A DNA stretch of 38,984 bases, taken from Litorilinea aerophila (lineage in GTDB: Bacteria; Chloroflexota; Anaerolineae; Caldilineales; Caldilineaceae). Positions within the stretch are counted from its first letter, which is position 1, and each line of letters begins with the position of its first letter. The stretch is from positions 1-38,984 of the forward strand of contig CAMDQF010000018.1 in the NCBI GenBank assembly GCA_945905745.1, in the 5' to 3' direction. The notes below the pieces were generated by a model. The model had not been told where the DNA came from, did no database searches, and worked only from the letters and a program-made list of their open reading frames with translations. Made by a program: the position numbers and the translations under genes. Below are positions 22,941 through 32,237 of this stretch, in pieces.

Positions 22941-23807
22941 ATGAGCGAAGCCGAAAGCCGAGAGATCAATCGCATAGCAGGCAGTTCGATCATTGATGTC
23001 CGTATGTGGTTCGATGAATCGCCCTGGCGGATTGCTGCCGGCTGGACTGTGCTGGCTGCGATGTTGGCGTCTGGCCTCTCTTTTGCCGATCTGCTGACCC
23101 AGGCATCTACGGTTGCCCTGCTCTTTGTATTGGCCGATCCGCTCTGGGGCAGCATCTGGGGGCTGATGTCCACACCGGAAAGCCTGCCTGCCATCCAGCG
23201 TTCCATGGCGCGTAGCCGGGTCTGGTTGCCCTATCTCCGCTCCGGATCGCCGGCGGCCCGCCTGTTTGGCATGGACGGGCCGAGCATTCTTGCGCTCATT
23301 TACAAAGTGGCTTTGCCCGCCATCTTTTTGGCGTTGGTCGTCTCATTCATTCTCGACCCCATAGCGTTTTGGCTGACCCTGTCGTTGATTGCCGTCAGCA
23401 CAGCGGGTTGGCTCCATCAGCAGATAGAATCGATTCCCGTCCGTCTCCTCTTTGTGTTGGCCGCAGTGGCCTTGCCCTGGCTGTTGGTGATCCTGGTTCT
23501 GGGCGTCGAAACCCAATGGACTGTTCAACTTCTGCTGGCGGGTCTGTGGGCTTTGCACGTATGGGGCAGCCAGAGCTACCAGAGCGACGATCCCAACGTG
23601 TGGGGGATCAGCGCTCTCGCCCTGGCCCAGGCCGGGATTGGGCTGCTGTTGATCCTTTTACAGCTACCTCTCTGGCTCGTCTTTTTGGCCCTCTTTTTTC
23701 TGCCCATCTGGCTGGCGATCTATCGGAGAGAATCTCTGGATCGGGTGCGCTTCTGGTGTGTCGCCGCGCTGCTCACCAGCGGTCTGGCAATTGGGCAGGT
23801 AGTTTAA
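22941..23807 (+). CDS. polytopic membrane protein of unknown function
   Basis: The 288-residue product starts with a soluble stretch of about 30 residues and then has roughly seven or eight hydrophobic segments, for example [59 protein letters not shown] and [20 protein letters not shown]. No transporter or enzyme motif is recognised. The ATG at 22941 was chosen over the adjacent TTG at 22938; the ribosome binding site is weak (CAGGGAAA). It is followed 7 nt after its stop by an HD-domain gene with a good ribosome binding site, so the two are likely co-expressed. The long structured leader is unusual for this window. Confidence 0.75.
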   Translation: MSEAESREINRIAGSSIIDVRMWFDESPWRIAAGWTVLAAMLASGLSFADLLTQASTVALLFVLADPLWGSIWGLMSTPESLPAIQRSMARSRVWLPYLRSGSPAARLFGMDGPSILALIYKVALPAIFLALVVSFILDPIAFWLTLSLIAVSTAGWLHQQIESIPVRLLFVLAAVALPWLLVILVLGVETQWTVQLLLAGLWALHVWGSQSYQSDDPNVWGISALALAQAGIGLLLILLQLPLWLVFLALFFLPIWLAIYRRESLDRVRFWCVAALLTSGLAIGQVV

Positions 23808-23814
23808 GGAGTCT

Positions 23815-24486
23815 ATGAACACAACAATTGTGGCTTTGGAACAGGTGCGCGCAGACCCGGAAGTGATCGCCTTTGTGCAGCAGGCTAACGAAGCTCTGCG
23901 CGGCCTGGGCTATACCGAACACGGCCAGCGCCATGCCGCGCTGGTGGCCCATGTGGCCGAAAACGTGCTGCTCCGGCTCGGCTATGAGGAACGCATGGGA
24001 CAATTGGCCCAGGTGGCTGGCTATCTCCACGACATCGGCAATTTGTTGCACCGGGAACACCACGCCCAGAGCAGCGCGCTGATGGCCTGGCCGATTCTGA
24101 AACGGCTGGGGATGCCTACGGAGGAGATCGCCCTGGTGATGAACGCCATCGGCAATCACGAGGAGGAACGGGGCACAGCGACCAACCCGGTCTCGGCAGC
24201 GGTGATCATCGCCGACAAAGCGGACGTGCATCGCAGCCGGGTGCAGAACCCAAACCCGGCCACCTTCGACATCCACGACCGGGTGAACTACGCGTCTACC
24301 CGCAGCTTTGTCCGGGTGGACCCGGCGGAACGGATCATTGCCCTGGAACTGGAGATCGACACCCAATTCGCCCAGGTCATCGAATACTTTGAAATTTTTC
24401 TGAGCCGGATGACAATGGTGCGCCAGGCGGCCAACTTTCTGGGCTGTGAATTCCGGCTGATGATCAACGAAGTCTATCTTTCCTGA
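23815..24486 (+). CDS. HD domain phosphohydrolase
   Basis: This 223-residue protein carries an HD metal-dependent phosphohydrolase domain: [15 protein letters not shown] with the first histidine, [12 protein letters not shown] with the HD pair (about residues 80-81), then a conserved HH and IGNHEEE. HD proteins hydrolyse nucleotides, cyclic nucleotides or other phosphates. The C-terminal region ([18 protein letters not shown] onward) is a short beta-rich extension without a recognised name. The ATG at 23815 has AAGGAG 5 nt upstream, 7 nt after the membrane protein stop. The substrate is unknown; a c-di-AMP phosphodiesterase would be of interest given cdaA downstream, but such enzymes of the PgpH type are membrane-bound and longer. 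Confidence 0.85.
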   Translation: MNTTIVALEQVRADPEVIAFVQQANEALRGLGYTEHGQRHAALVAHVAENVLLRLGYEERMGQLAQVAGYLHDIGNLLHREHHAQSSALMAWPILKRLGMPTEEIALVMNAIGNHEEERGTATNPVSAAVIIADKADVHRSRVQNPNPATFDIHDRVNYASTRSFVRVDPAERIIALELEIDTQFAQVIEYFEIFLSRMTMVRQAANFLGCEFRLMINEVYLS

Positions 24487-24545
24487 CCCGGCCAAGTCGG
24501 GATCAAATCTCTATCGAACCCAATAGCAAAGGAACGGAACGACCC

Positions 24546-25346
24546 ATGAAAATTGTGCGTTTCACAGCGGAAGGAAATGGCCGCAACGGCGACGCCACCT
24601 GGGGATTGCTTGTGGACCACTTCGTCTATCCCCTGCTTCGAGCGCCCTATGATAGCCCGCGGCTGGAAGGCGAATTCGCCCCAGAGGTTGCCGGATCGCC
24701 CATCCTGCTATCGGCGGTAAAGTTACTGGCTCCCTGCGAACCGCGCAAAATTATCTGCGTGGGACGCAACTACGCCGAACACGCGGCTGAATTCGGCAAC
24801 GAAGTGCCCGAAGAACCGGCCATCTTTCTGAAAGCGTCCACCAGCCTGATTGGCCCGGACGAACGGGTGATCCGTCCTTCGATCAGCGAGCGGGTGGATC
24901 ACGAAGGCGAGCTGGCCCTGGTGATCGGCAAGCGTTGCCGCTTCCTCAACGCCCAGGACGCCCACAATGTGATTGTGGGCTATACCCTTGCCAACGACGT
25001 GACGGCCAGGGATTTGCAGCGCAAGGATGTGCAGTGGACCCGTGGCAAAAATTTTGACACTTTTTGCCCGGTCGGTCCCTGGCTGGAGACAGATTTTGAC
25101 CCAGCCAACAAGGCAATTCGCTGCCTGGTCAACGGCGTAGTGAAGCAGCAGAGCAACACGGATCTGATGATCCATACGGTCGGCACGATCCTGGCCTATG
25201 TCTCCAACTTTATGACGCTGGAACCCGGCGATCTGGTCCTGACGGGCACACCCTCTGGTGTCAGCGCCGTGCAGCCGGGGGATGTGATGACTGTGGAGAT
25301 CGACGGGCTGGGGGTTTTGAACAATCCGGTAATCGCGGGTGTGTAA
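24546..25346 (+). CDS. fumarylacetoacetate hydrolase (FAA) family protein
   Basis: The 266-residue product is a FAA-family enzyme; relatives cleave or isomerise 2-oxo acids and enols (fumarylpyruvate hydrolase, acylpyruvase, oxaloacetate decarboxylase or tautomerase, 2-hydroxyhepta-2,4-dienedioate isomerase). The metal-binding acids are visible in [12 protein letters not shown] and the following [10 protein letters not shown]. The conserved [27 protein letters not shown] and [11 protein letters not shown] are present. An extra N-terminal segment of about 60 residues matches the short N-terminal domain of this subgroup. The ATG at 24546 follows AAAGGAACGGAACG. The true substrate cannot be assigned; no other aromatic-degradation genes are nearby. 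Confidence 0.88.
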   Translation: MKIVRFTAEGNGRNGDATWGLLVDHFVYPLLRAPYDSPRLEGEFAPEVAGSPILLSAVKLLAPCEPRKIICVGRNYAEHAAEFGNEVPEEPAIFLKASTSLIGPDERVIRPSISERVDHEGELALVIGKRCRFLNAQDAHNVIVGYTLANDVTARDLQRKDVQWTRGKNFDTFCPVGPWLETDFDPANKAIRCLVNGVVKQQSNTDLMIHTVGTILAYVSNFMTLEPGDLVLTGTPSGVSAVQPGDVMTVEIDGLGVLNNPVIAGV

Positions 25347-25348
25347 CA

Positions 25349-25421
25349 CCAGTCAACGAATGAACCGATCAAACGGTCAACCAATTGATTGGTTCATTCG
25401 TTGACTGGTTCATTCGCCTTT
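25349..25421. repeat. fold-back element with an 18-bp perfect stem (element 5)
   Basis: CCAGTCAACGAATGAACC (25349-25366) is perfectly complementary to GGTTCATTCGTTGACTGG (25391-25408). The arms are made of roughly 8-bp related units (CAACGAAT, GAACCGAT, CAAACGGT, CAACCAAT). It begins 3 nt after the FAA-family stop. No long T run follows. Confidence 0.85.
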
Positions 25422-25446
25422 TTCGACAATTCGGGAGATATTTCCT

Positions 25447-26379
25447 GTGACAATACCAGCACTGAACCATTTTCTCGATCTGGCCGATCTCTCCAGCGAC
25501 CAATTTTGGGGATTGATGCGCCTGGCAAAACGGCTAAAGGACGAACGCGCCGAGAAAGGCGCAAACGCGCCGATCCTGGCCAACAAATCCCTGGCCCTGC
25601 TCTTTCAGAAGCCCTCCCTGCGCACCCGTGTCAGTTTTGAAATGGGGATGCAGCACTTGGGCGGCTACGCCTTCTATCTCAGTCCCGCCGAGGTGGGGCT
25701 GGGCACACGGGAGAGCGCGGCCGATGTGGCCCGGGTTCTCAGCGGCTATGTGGACGGTATTATGGCCCGGGTCTTCGGCCATCAGGATGTGGTAGACCTG
25801 GCGAACTGGGGCAGTGTGCCCGTCATCAACGGTCTGAGTGACTTCAGCCACCCCTGCCAGGCCCTCACTGATATCTTCACCGCCTGGGAAGTACTGGGTG
25901 ATCTGGAAGATCGCACGATTGCCTATGTGGGGGATGGTGCGAATAATGTGGCAACCAGCCTGATGATGGCCGCGGGCAAAGTGGGGATGAATGTGCGTAT
26001 TGTCTCTCCCGTTGGCTATATGCCCGACGCTGGGGTGGTGGCGCGCAGCGGGGCCGAAGTCAGCGTGACCAACGATTTGGACGGCGTGCAAGGCGCGGAT
26101 ATCCTCTATACCGATGTCTGGACCAGTATGGGCCAGGAGTCGGAACGGGAACAGCGGCTGGCCGTCTTCCCACCCTACCAGGTCAGCAGCGGGTTGCTGG
26201 CGCGCACAGGCAACCCCCAGGCGCTGGTAATGCACTGTCTGCCCGCCCACCGGGGCGAAGAGATTACCGACGAAGTGGCCGATGGCCCAGCCAGCATCCT
26301 CTTCCCCCAGGCCCACAACCGCCTGCACGCGCAAAAGGCGATCCTGGCACATCTGCTGGGTGGCGTTCCGCTGGAATAG
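25447..26379 (+). CDS. argF: ornithine carbamoyltransferase
   Basis: This 310-residue enzyme joins carbamoyl phosphate and ornithine to give citrulline in arginine synthesis. The carbamoyl-phosphate loop reads [11 protein letters not shown], a common variant of STRTR. Other motifs are [17 protein letters not shown], the ornithine-binding DVWTSMGQE (in place of DVWxSMG) and [17 protein letters not shown]. Length and motif order are standard; aspartate carbamoyltransferase is excluded by HCLPAHRG. It starts at GTG 25447 with GGGAG about 9 nt upstream. No other arginine gene is in the window; cdaA begins 19 nt after the stop and may be co-transcribed. Confidence 0.95.
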   Translation: MTIPALNHFLDLADLSSDQFWGLMRLAKRLKDERAEKGANAPILANKSLALLFQKPSLRTRVSFEMGMQHLGGYAFYLSPAEVGLGTRESAADVARVLSGYVDGIMARVFGHQDVVDLANWGSVPVINGLSDFSHPCQALTDIFTAWEVLGDLEDRTIAYVGDGANNVATSLMMAAGKVGMNVRIVSPVGYMPDAGVVARSGAEVSVTNDLDGVQGADILYTDVWTSMGQESEREQRLAVFPPYQVSSGLLARTGNPQALVMHCLPAHRGEEITDEVADGPASILFPQAHNRLHAQKAILAHLLGGVPLE

Positions 26380-26398
26380 GCGGACCGCAAGCAAATGG

Positions 26399-27226
26399 AT
26401 GTCTATGTCAGATACTCTTTCGATCCTTAGCCGCTTGACCGACTGGCAAAATATGCTGGATGTCGGTCTGGTTACGCTCGTTTTCTTCTTCCTTCTGCGC
26501 CTCTTTCGGGGAACCCAGGCTGTGCAGTTGTTGCGCGGCCTGCTGGTGATCGGTCTGGTCATTCTTGTCATCACCCGGACGGTCGAGCTGACGGCCTTCA
26601 GTTGGCTGCTCAGCAGCAGTTCCATTGCCATTTTTGTGGCCATTCCCGTCATCTTTCAGCCAGAATTGCGTCGCGCCCTGGAACGGGTGGGACGGGGGCT
26701 GCCCTTTCTCACCCGGCGGGCGGACGGCGCCGCCACCCAGGAAGTGGTCAGTGTGATTGTGCGCACCTGCACCCAACTGGCCGACAACCGTCACGGCGCG
26801 CTGATTATTCTGGAAGGGGCCACCGGTCTGGGTGAGTATATTGACCGGGGTGTTCCTGTGGACGGCGAAGTGACAGCCGAGATGCTGTTGACGATATTTT
26901 TTCCCAACACAGCATTGCACGACGGCGCTGTGATCGTGCGCGGCAGCCGGATTGCAGCGGCCGGTTGTGTCTTGCCCCTCACCTCTCGCGACAGTCTCGA
27001 TTCACAGTTGGGTACGCGGCATCGGGCGGCGATTGGTGTTACAGAACAGTCCGACGCGCTGTCGATTGTGGTTTCGGAAGAGACGGGCGCTATATCCGTA
27101 GCCCGCAATGGCCGGATTGTGCGCCGCCTGGACGATAACCGTCTGCGGCGTATTCTGACCGACTTTTTCGATCCCCGCAGCCAACCGGATGTGGAAACTG
27201 TGGAGTCTCTCACCCATGCGGAATAG
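26399..27226 (+). CDS. cdaA: diadenylate cyclase
   Basis: This 275-residue membrane enzyme makes the second messenger c-di-AMP from two ATP. Three N-terminal hydrophobic helices (about residues 20-85) precede the DisA_N cyclase domain. The catalytic motifs are DGA (D175-G176-A177 in TALHDGAVIVRG) and the RHR motif (R207-H208-R209 in GTRHRAAIG). The start could be ATG 26399 or ATG 26405; neither has a strong ribosome binding site, and the 19-nt gap from argF suggests coupling. The gene overlaps cdaR by 11 nt. c-di-AMP usually controls potassium and osmolyte balance and cell-wall metabolism in Gram-positive-type bacteria. Confidence 0.93.
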   Translation: MSMSDTLSILSRLTDWQNMLDVGLVTLVFFFLLRLFRGTQAVQLLRGLLVIGLVILVITRTVELTAFSWLLSSSSIAIFVAIPVIFQPELRRALERVGRGLPFLTRRADGAATQEVVSVIVRTCTQLADNRHGALIILEGATGLGEYIDRGVPVDGEVTAEMLLTIFFPNTALHDGAVIVRGSRIAAAGCVLPLTSRDSLDSQLGTRHRAAIGVTEQSDALSIVVSEETGAISVARNGRIVRRLDDNRLRRILTDFFDPRSQPDVETVESLTHAE

Positions 27227-28526
27227 CCGCCCGACCAGTCGTGATCAGATCCGGGAGACCCTCGTCACTCTCTTGATGTCCGTAGCTCTGGCTCTGGTTG
27301 TCTGGGTCTTTGCCATAGACCAGGAGAATCCGCTGATTCGGGAAGATTTTCCTACCCCGATTCCGATCAGCGTGCGGGGGCTGGCCCCTAACCTGCAGAC
27401 TCTGCAGGACCTGACCCAGCGCTCAGTCTCCCTGGATGTGCGCACATCCAAACGTACCTGGGACAGTCTGACAGCCGACGATTTTAGCGCTGTGATCGAT
27501 CTGAGCGATCGGGGACCGGGCAGCCACGATCTGGATGTGATTGTCAGCGTGGTCAACCCGGACATCGAGATTATGGCCCAAGAGCCTCGCCAACTGCGGG
27601 TGCAGATCGAGAGTCTGATCACAAAGACTGTGCCGATTGTGGTGGAGATTATTGACTCGGCGGCCATTGGCTACGATTGGCAGACGGCGATTGTGGAGCC
27701 GGAGGTAGCCGAGATTTATGGGCCGGAAGTGCTGGTCAATCAGATCCAGGCTGTCTATGCCGATGTACTGCTGATGGGGACCAAAACCCAGGTCGAACGT
27801 ATCCCATCCCTGTTGCCCCGTAACGGTCAGGGTCAGACTGTGGAACGGGTGCAGGTGGAGCCGACGACGGCCAAGGTCGTTGTGCCTGTGGTCCAGCGGC
27901 CAGGCCGCAAGGAAGTCGCTGTCCTTGTCCAGGTCGAAGGTCAACCGGCGGCCAGCTACCGCATAACCAGTGTCAAGCCCGAACCCTCCACTGTTATCTT
28001 GTTGGGTAGCGCAGAGGCTCTGCGCAATGCGCCGGGTTTCGTCGAAACTGCGCCCCTCTCCATCGACGGAGCCACCAGCGATGTGCGGGAGCGGCTGCCC
28101 CTGAACCTGCCGGAGAATGTCTCTGTGCTGGAGGAGGCAGGCGTCTTTGTCACAGTGGGCATTTCGCCCATCGAAAGCAGCGCTACCGTCAGCCGCAGCC
28201 CGGTGGTCATCGGCCTGAGCGAAGTTCTGACGGCGACAGTCTCCCTTTCCCGTGTGGATATCCTTGTCAGCGGTCCCCTGCCCCGCTTGGACGCTCTGGG
28301 CGCGTCGGATGTGCGGGTGACGCTGGACCTGACCGGCCTTGCGCCAGGCAGCCATGTGGTTATGCCGGTTGTGGTTCCCCCGGAAGGCGTGCGGGTGGAA
28401 GGGGTGATCCCCCAAGCCATTGAGGTTGTGATCGAAGCGCTTTCTCCGCCCGCCGAGCCAACACCAGTGGCCCCGTCTGACAGTAGCGCTGGGGAAGCAC
28501 CGCCTGCCCCCACACCATCCAACTGA
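27216..28526 (+). CDS. cdaR: YbbR-domain protein, CdaA regulator
   Basis: The 436-residue product has one N-terminal membrane anchor (about residues 16-38, TLVTLLMSVALALVVWVFAI) and then a long extracytoplasmic part made of about four YbbR beta domains, ending in a proline-rich tail (PPAEPTPVAPSD). In other bacteria CdaR binds CdaA and adjusts c-di-AMP synthesis. The ATG at 27216 lies inside the end of cdaA in another frame (11-nt overlap). In many Firmicutes glmM follows; here der follows after 200 bp with its own possible promoter. Confidence 0.88.
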   Translation: MRNSRPTSRDQIRETLVTLLMSVALALVVWVFAIDQENPLIREDFPTPIPISVRGLAPNLQTLQDLTQRSVSLDVRTSKRTWDSLTADDFSAVIDLSDRGPGSHDLDVIVSVVNPDIEIMAQEPRQLRVQIESLITKTVPIVVEIIDSAAIGYDWQTAIVEPEVAEIYGPEVLVNQIQAVYADVLLMGTKTQVERIPSLLPRNGQGQTVERVQVEPTTAKVVVPVVQRPGRKEVAVLVQVEGQPAASYRITSVKPEPSTVILLGSAEALRNAPGFVETAPLSIDGATSDVRERLPLNLPENVSVLEEAGVFVTVGISPIESSATVSRSPVVIGLSEVLTATVSLSRVDILVSGPLPRLDALGASDVRVTLDLTGLAPGSHVVMPVVVPPEGVRVEGVIPQAIEVVIEALSPPAEPTPVAPSDSSAGEAPPAPTPSN

Positions 28527-28618
28527 CTTTCGCAGGGTTTGGGCAGGGAGGCGATGACATGCCGTCGCGCCAACCATCGCGTCCACCCGACTCCCTACTT
28601 CGTGCCTGTCGCGTGTTG

Positions 28619-28627
28619 TGGTATGAT
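28619..28627 (+). promoter_or_regulatory. possible extended -10 promoter of der
   Basis: TGG precedes TATGAT (28622-28627), an extended -10; the -35 is weak. It lies about 100 nt before the der start. No terminator for cdaR was seen in 28527-28618. Confidence 0.4.
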
Positions 28628-28726
28628 TCCTTTTTTGCGGACTGAGCCGCAGGCCGCTGGGCCGCCAAATGCAATGGACGAACTGACCCCCCGGTCCAGT
28701 TCTTGGGAATCAATGGACCGCTTCTG

Positions 28727-30103
28727 ATGAAAAAACGTAAACCTGTAATCGCTCTGGTTGGCCGCCCCAATGTGGGCAAATCTACTCTCTTCAATCGGCT
28801 GGTCGGCTCGCGTATGGCCATTGTCGAAGACCTGCCGGGGACCACCCGGGACCGGCTCTATGGTGAATCTGATTGGAATGGGCGAGATTTTGTGGTGATC
28901 GATACGGGCGGTTTGGAAGCCCAGTCCACCGCGGATGCCCGGGCTTTGCGACCTGGCGCAACCGCTTTGGCCGAGGATTCGGCCCATTTTGTGGTCGAAA
29001 TCAGAAATCAGGCCCAGCTCGCCATCGACGAAGCCGATGTAATCGTCTTTGTGGTGGATGGCCGCGACGGGTTGACAGCTGCTGACGAGGAATTGTCGAT
29101 CTTTTTGCGCCAGACCCCCAAACCCCTGGTGCTGACGGTGAATAAAGCCGAAAGCCCGGAACGTCAGCTAAACGCAGCGGAATTTTGGGCCTTGGGCATC
29201 GGCGAACCCATTCCCGTCAGTGCCTATCATGGCACGGGGGTGGGCGATCTTCTCGATATTCTGGTCGGTCTCTTCCCCGATGCTCCCCCCCAGGATGAGG
29301 AAGAAGTAGAGCCACTGGGTATCGCACTGATCGGGCGGCCCAATGTGGGCAAGAGCAGCCTGCTCAACGCACTGATCGGTTCCGAACGCTCGATTGTCAG
29401 TGAGATCGCAGGGACCACCCGTGACCCGATTGATACGGATATTGTCTACGAGGGGCGGGCTATCACACTGATCGACACCGCGGGCATTCGTCGCCGGGGC
29501 AAAGTGGAGCAGGGGATCGAGCAATACAGCGTACTGCGCAGCATGCGCAGTATCGACCGGGCCGATGTAGCCCTGCTGTTGGTGGACGCGGATGAGGGCG
29601 TCACTGCCCAGGACACCCATGTGGCAGGCCATATACTGGAGCGCAACAAAGGGATTGTGGTCATCGTCAACAAATGGGATACGGTTGACAAAGACACCAA
29701 TACGATGGTGGAGTATACCCGGAAGGTACGGGAAGAGTTGAAGTTTATGGACTACGTGCCTGTACTTTTTATCAGCGCGCTGACAAAGCAGCGGGTGAAT
29801 AAAGTGTTGCCCACCGCGCTGATCGTAGCTGACGAGCGGGAATATCGCTTCTCAACAGGTGAACTGAACCGGGTGGTGCAGGAAGCCTATGACAAGACGC
29901 CCCCGCCCAACCGCAATGGACGGCCGCTGCGTATCTACTACGCCATTCAGTCCAGCGTCAAACCGCCCACCTTCATCCTTTTTTGCAACGATCCAGAGTT
30001 GGCCCACTTCAGCTATATTCGCTATCTGGAAAACCAGTTCCGCGAACATCACCCCTTTGTGGGCACGCCCATCCGCATCTTTTTGCGCCCGCGCACCCAA
30101 TAA
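28727..30103 (+). CDS. der: ribosome-assembly GTPase Der (EngA)
   Basis: This 458-residue protein has two tandem GTPase domains and a C-terminal KH-like domain, the layout unique to Der, which is needed for 50S subunit maturation. Domain 1 shows GRPNVGKST, DLPGTTRD, DTGG and NKAE; domain 2 shows GRPNVGKSS, EIAGTTRDPIDTD, DTAGIRRRGKV and NKWD. The stretch between DTGG and IRNQAQ in domain 1 is about 18 residues longer than in B. subtilis Der and is alanine-rich. The start is ATG 28727; no strong ribosome binding site is seen immediately upstream. A 15-bp perfect terminator follows the stop. Confidence 0.96.
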   Translation: MKKRKPVIALVGRPNVGKSTLFNRLVGSRMAIVEDLPGTTRDRLYGESDWNGRDFVVIDTGGLEAQSTADARALRPGATALAEDSAHFVVEIRNQAQLAIDEADVIVFVVDGRDGLTAADEELSIFLRQTPKPLVLTVNKAESPERQLNAAEFWALGIGEPIPVSAYHGTGVGDLLDILVGLFPDAPPQDEEEVEPLGIALIGRPNVGKSSLLNALIGSERSIVSEIAGTTRDPIDTDIVYEGRAITLIDTAGIRRRGKVEQGIEQYSVLRSMRSIDRADVALLLVDADEGVTAQDTHVAGHILERNKGIVVIVNKWDTVDKDTNTMVEYTRKVREELKFMDYVPVLFISALTKQRVNKVLPTALIVADEREYRFSTGELNRVVQEAYDKTPPPNRNGRPLRIYYAIQSSVKPPTFILFCNDPELAHFSYIRYLENQFREHHPFVGTPIRIFLRPRTQ

Positions 30104-30110
30104 CCCGCAC

Positions 30111-30150
30111 AGGAGTTCGACTCTTCAGAAAGAGTCGAACTCCTTTATTT
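30111..30150 (+). terminator. intrinsic terminator after der
   Basis: AGGAGTTCGACTCTT (30111-30125) is perfectly complementary to 30130-30144, with a 4-nt loop, followed by TTATTT. The stem is 15 bp without mismatch. Confidence 0.9.
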
Positions 30151-30185
30151 CAAGAACTTCGTTTCCCGAGTGTTGAGGAGAGGCG

Positions 30186-31142
30186 ATGGAATCGATCTTC
30201 CGCTCCATACGTGCCTATACAATCGAAATCTCGCTGATGCTGGCCCTGCTGGCCTCTCTGGGCTTCTTTGGTTATCTGGGCTACGGCCTCGTCCAACCCG
30301 CGCCCGACACCGTAACTTTTTCCGGCGAAGAAGCCCTGGCCCACGTCCAGACCCAATTGGACTTTGGAACCCGCATCACCGGTTCGCCTGAACACAAGGC
30401 GATGGGCGATTGGGTGATTCGGACGTTGAGCGAGCAGGGCTGGGAGGTCTTTGTCCAACCCTTCGAGCCTGTACCCAATGTGGACGCCCGCAACATTCTG
30501 GCGGTCAGCGGCAGCGGACCGGCCATTATTATCGGCGCCCACTACGACAGCCGCATCTTTGCCGACGCGGACCCAGACCCTGCGAAGCGTTCACTGCCAG
30601 TGCCGGGGGCTAATGACGGCGCATCGGGTGTGGCTGTTCTGATGGAACTGGCCCGCAGTCTGAATATACCGGCGTCGGGCAAGACGGTCTGTCTGGTCTT
30701 CTTTGATGCAGAAGATAATGGCAGGATTCCAGGCTGGGACTGGATTCTGGGTAGCCGCTTCTTCGTCTCGCGCATCAGCGCCCTGCCCAAATGCAGCGAA
30801 CCAGAATTCACAGTGATTGTGGATATGATCGGCGATGCGGATCAGCAGGTCTACCGGGAGCGCAACAGCACCGGCTATCTGGTGGATGCTATCTGGGCCA
30901 CGGCTGCGGAGATTGGCTATGGCGAATGGATTGTCAACGAACCCCGCCACGCCATGATCGATGATCACACCCCATTTCTCGAGGCCGGGATTCCCGCACT
31001 GGATATGATCGATTTTGACTATCCCTACTGGCACACAGTGGACGATACTTTTGATAAAGTGAGCGCAGAAAGTCTGGCCCGGATTGGTCGTACACTGGAA
31101 GTCTGGATCGAGCGGGGCGCGCCCTATACCCAGGGCAATTGA
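30186..31142 (+). CDS. membrane-anchored M28 family protein, glutaminyl-cyclase-like
   Basis: The 318-residue protein has a single N-terminal membrane segment (about residues 15-38) and an extracytoplasmic zinc-hydrolase domain of the M28 family. Metal-site segments are GAHYDSR, PGANDGASGVAVLMEL, FFDAEDNG, VDMIGD and YPYWHTVDDTFD. The run DDHTPFLEAGIPALDMIDF before the last histidine resembles glutaminyl-peptide cyclotransferases more than classical aminopeptidases, so it may form N-terminal pyroglutamate on exported peptides; an aminopeptidase role is the alternative. The ATG at 30186 has GGAGAGG just upstream. The gene lies between the der terminator and lgt. Confidence 0.85.
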   Translation: MESIFRSIRAYTIEISLMLALLASLGFFGYLGYGLVQPAPDTVTFSGEEALAHVQTQLDFGTRITGSPEHKAMGDWVIRTLSEQGWEVFVQPFEPVPNVDARNILAVSGSGPAIIIGAHYDSRIFADADPDPAKRSLPVPGANDGASGVAVLMELARSLNIPASGKTVCLVFFDAEDNGRIPGWDWILGSRFFVSRISALPKCSEPEFTVIVDMIGDADQQVYRERNSTGYLVDAIWATAAEIGYGEWIVNEPRHAMIDDHTPFLEAGIPALDMIDFDYPYWHTVDDTFDKVSAESLARIGRTLEVWIERGAPYTQGN

Positions 31143-31155
31143 ATCGTCACTGGCT

Positions 31156-31184
31156 TTGTAATCTCTTCTCTTTCGTTCTATACT
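31156..31184 (+). promoter_or_regulatory. promoter of lgt
   Basis: TTGTAA (31156-31161), 17-bp spacer, TATACT (31179-31184). The leader to the ATG at 31297 is about 105 nt. Confidence 0.65.
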
Positions 31185-31296
31185 TCTTTGACCGTACCGT
31201 CGAAAACAACCGAATCACTTTCTCGGTTGCGTTCCACTGAATTTTCAATACATTGGCTTTTTTGCTCTCATTTTCACACCACAGGAGTACTTCCTA

Positions 31297-32214
31297 ATGG
31301 ATCCTGTCATCTTTCGCATTGGGCCGTTTGCCCTGCAATGGTATGGCCTCTTTATTGTGGGCGGATCGGTCGTTGCGGCCTGGCTGGCGTCCCGCTACGC
31401 CGAAAAGGACGGGGAAAATCCGGATCATGTCTGGAATCTCCTGGCTTGGACCCTGGTCATAGGTATTATCGGAGCGCGGCTCTACCACGTCTTCAGCTCC
31501 CCCGCCGATGCCCAGGGCTGGTCGTTCTACAAAGAAAACCCGATTGAGATTATCAATTTCTGGAACGGGGGCTTTCGGGGGCTGGGTATCTACGGCGGTC
31601 TGGTCGGCGGTGTGCTTGCCATCATCATCTACACATGGCGCAACAAACTGAAATTTCTGCACTATATGGACTACATCGGCCCCAATGTGCTGATTGCCCA
31701 GGCCATCGGGCGTATGGGCAACTTTGTCAACCAGGAACTCTATGGCCCGGCAACGGATGTGGCTTGGGCCTTTCATATCAACCCGACCCATCCCTGCCAA
31801 CGTCCACCCAATACACCCGTAGACATCGGCTATTGTGGCGCGGGTAATCTCTCCCAGGCCAGCGTGGACTGGTACGCCAACAACGGTTTCCACCCCACCT
31901 TCTTTTACGAGGCAAGCTGGAATATCCTGATGTTTGTGGTTCTCTACCTCGTCATCCGCCATTTCGGCCACAAGCTGCGCGAGGGCGACGGCGCTCTGCT
32001 CTACTTCATCGCCTATCCATTGGGTCGGTTGTGGGTAGAAGCCTTCCGTCCCGACGCCTGGGTGATGGGAACCCTGGCTACGGCCCAATGGATTGCAATT
32101 TTCAGTATTGTGGTGAGCGTTGCCCTGCTGATTATCCGCCATCGCAACTGGCCGGGCAAAAAAGCCCCGAACGATTCCCTGCGGAATTTGAGCAAATACG
32201 CAGCGAAGGCGTAG
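31297..32214 (+). CDS. lgt: prolipoprotein diacylglyceryl transferase
   Basis: This 305-residue integral membrane enzyme transfers diacylglycerol from phosphatidylglycerol to the lipobox cysteine of prolipoproteins. The protein begins MDPVIFRIGPFALQWYGLFI, typical of Lgt, and carries the family signature in AIGRMGNFVNQELYGPATD. About seven membrane segments are visible. An insertion rich in polar residues (about 165-195, PTHPCQRPPNTPVDIGYCGA) is longer than in E. coli Lgt but is seen in other Gram-positive-type forms. The ATG at 31297 has AGGAG 9 nt upstream. A predicted substrate, the lipoprotein at 37360-38649, lies in the same window. Confidence 0.95.
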   Translation: MDPVIFRIGPFALQWYGLFIVGGSVVAAWLASRYAEKDGENPDHVWNLLAWTLVIGIIGARLYHVFSSPADAQGWSFYKENPIEIINFWNGGFRGLGIYGGLVGGVLAIIIYTWRNKLKFLHYMDYIGPNVLIAQAIGRMGNFVNQELYGPATDVAWAFHINPTHPCQRPPNTPVDIGYCGAGNLSQASVDWYANNGFHPTFFYEASWNILMFVVLYLVIRHFGHKLREGDGALLYFIAYPLGRLWVEAFRPDAWVMGTLATAQWIAIFSIVVSVALLIIRHRNWPGKKAPNDSLRNLSKYAAKA

Positions 32215-32237
32215 GGAAAGAACTGAACAGGAAACGT

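Noticed and set aside
24487-24545. Short CCCG/CGGG hairpin after the HD gene
   Set aside because: The stem is only 4 bp, no T run follows, and it is too weak to call a terminator.
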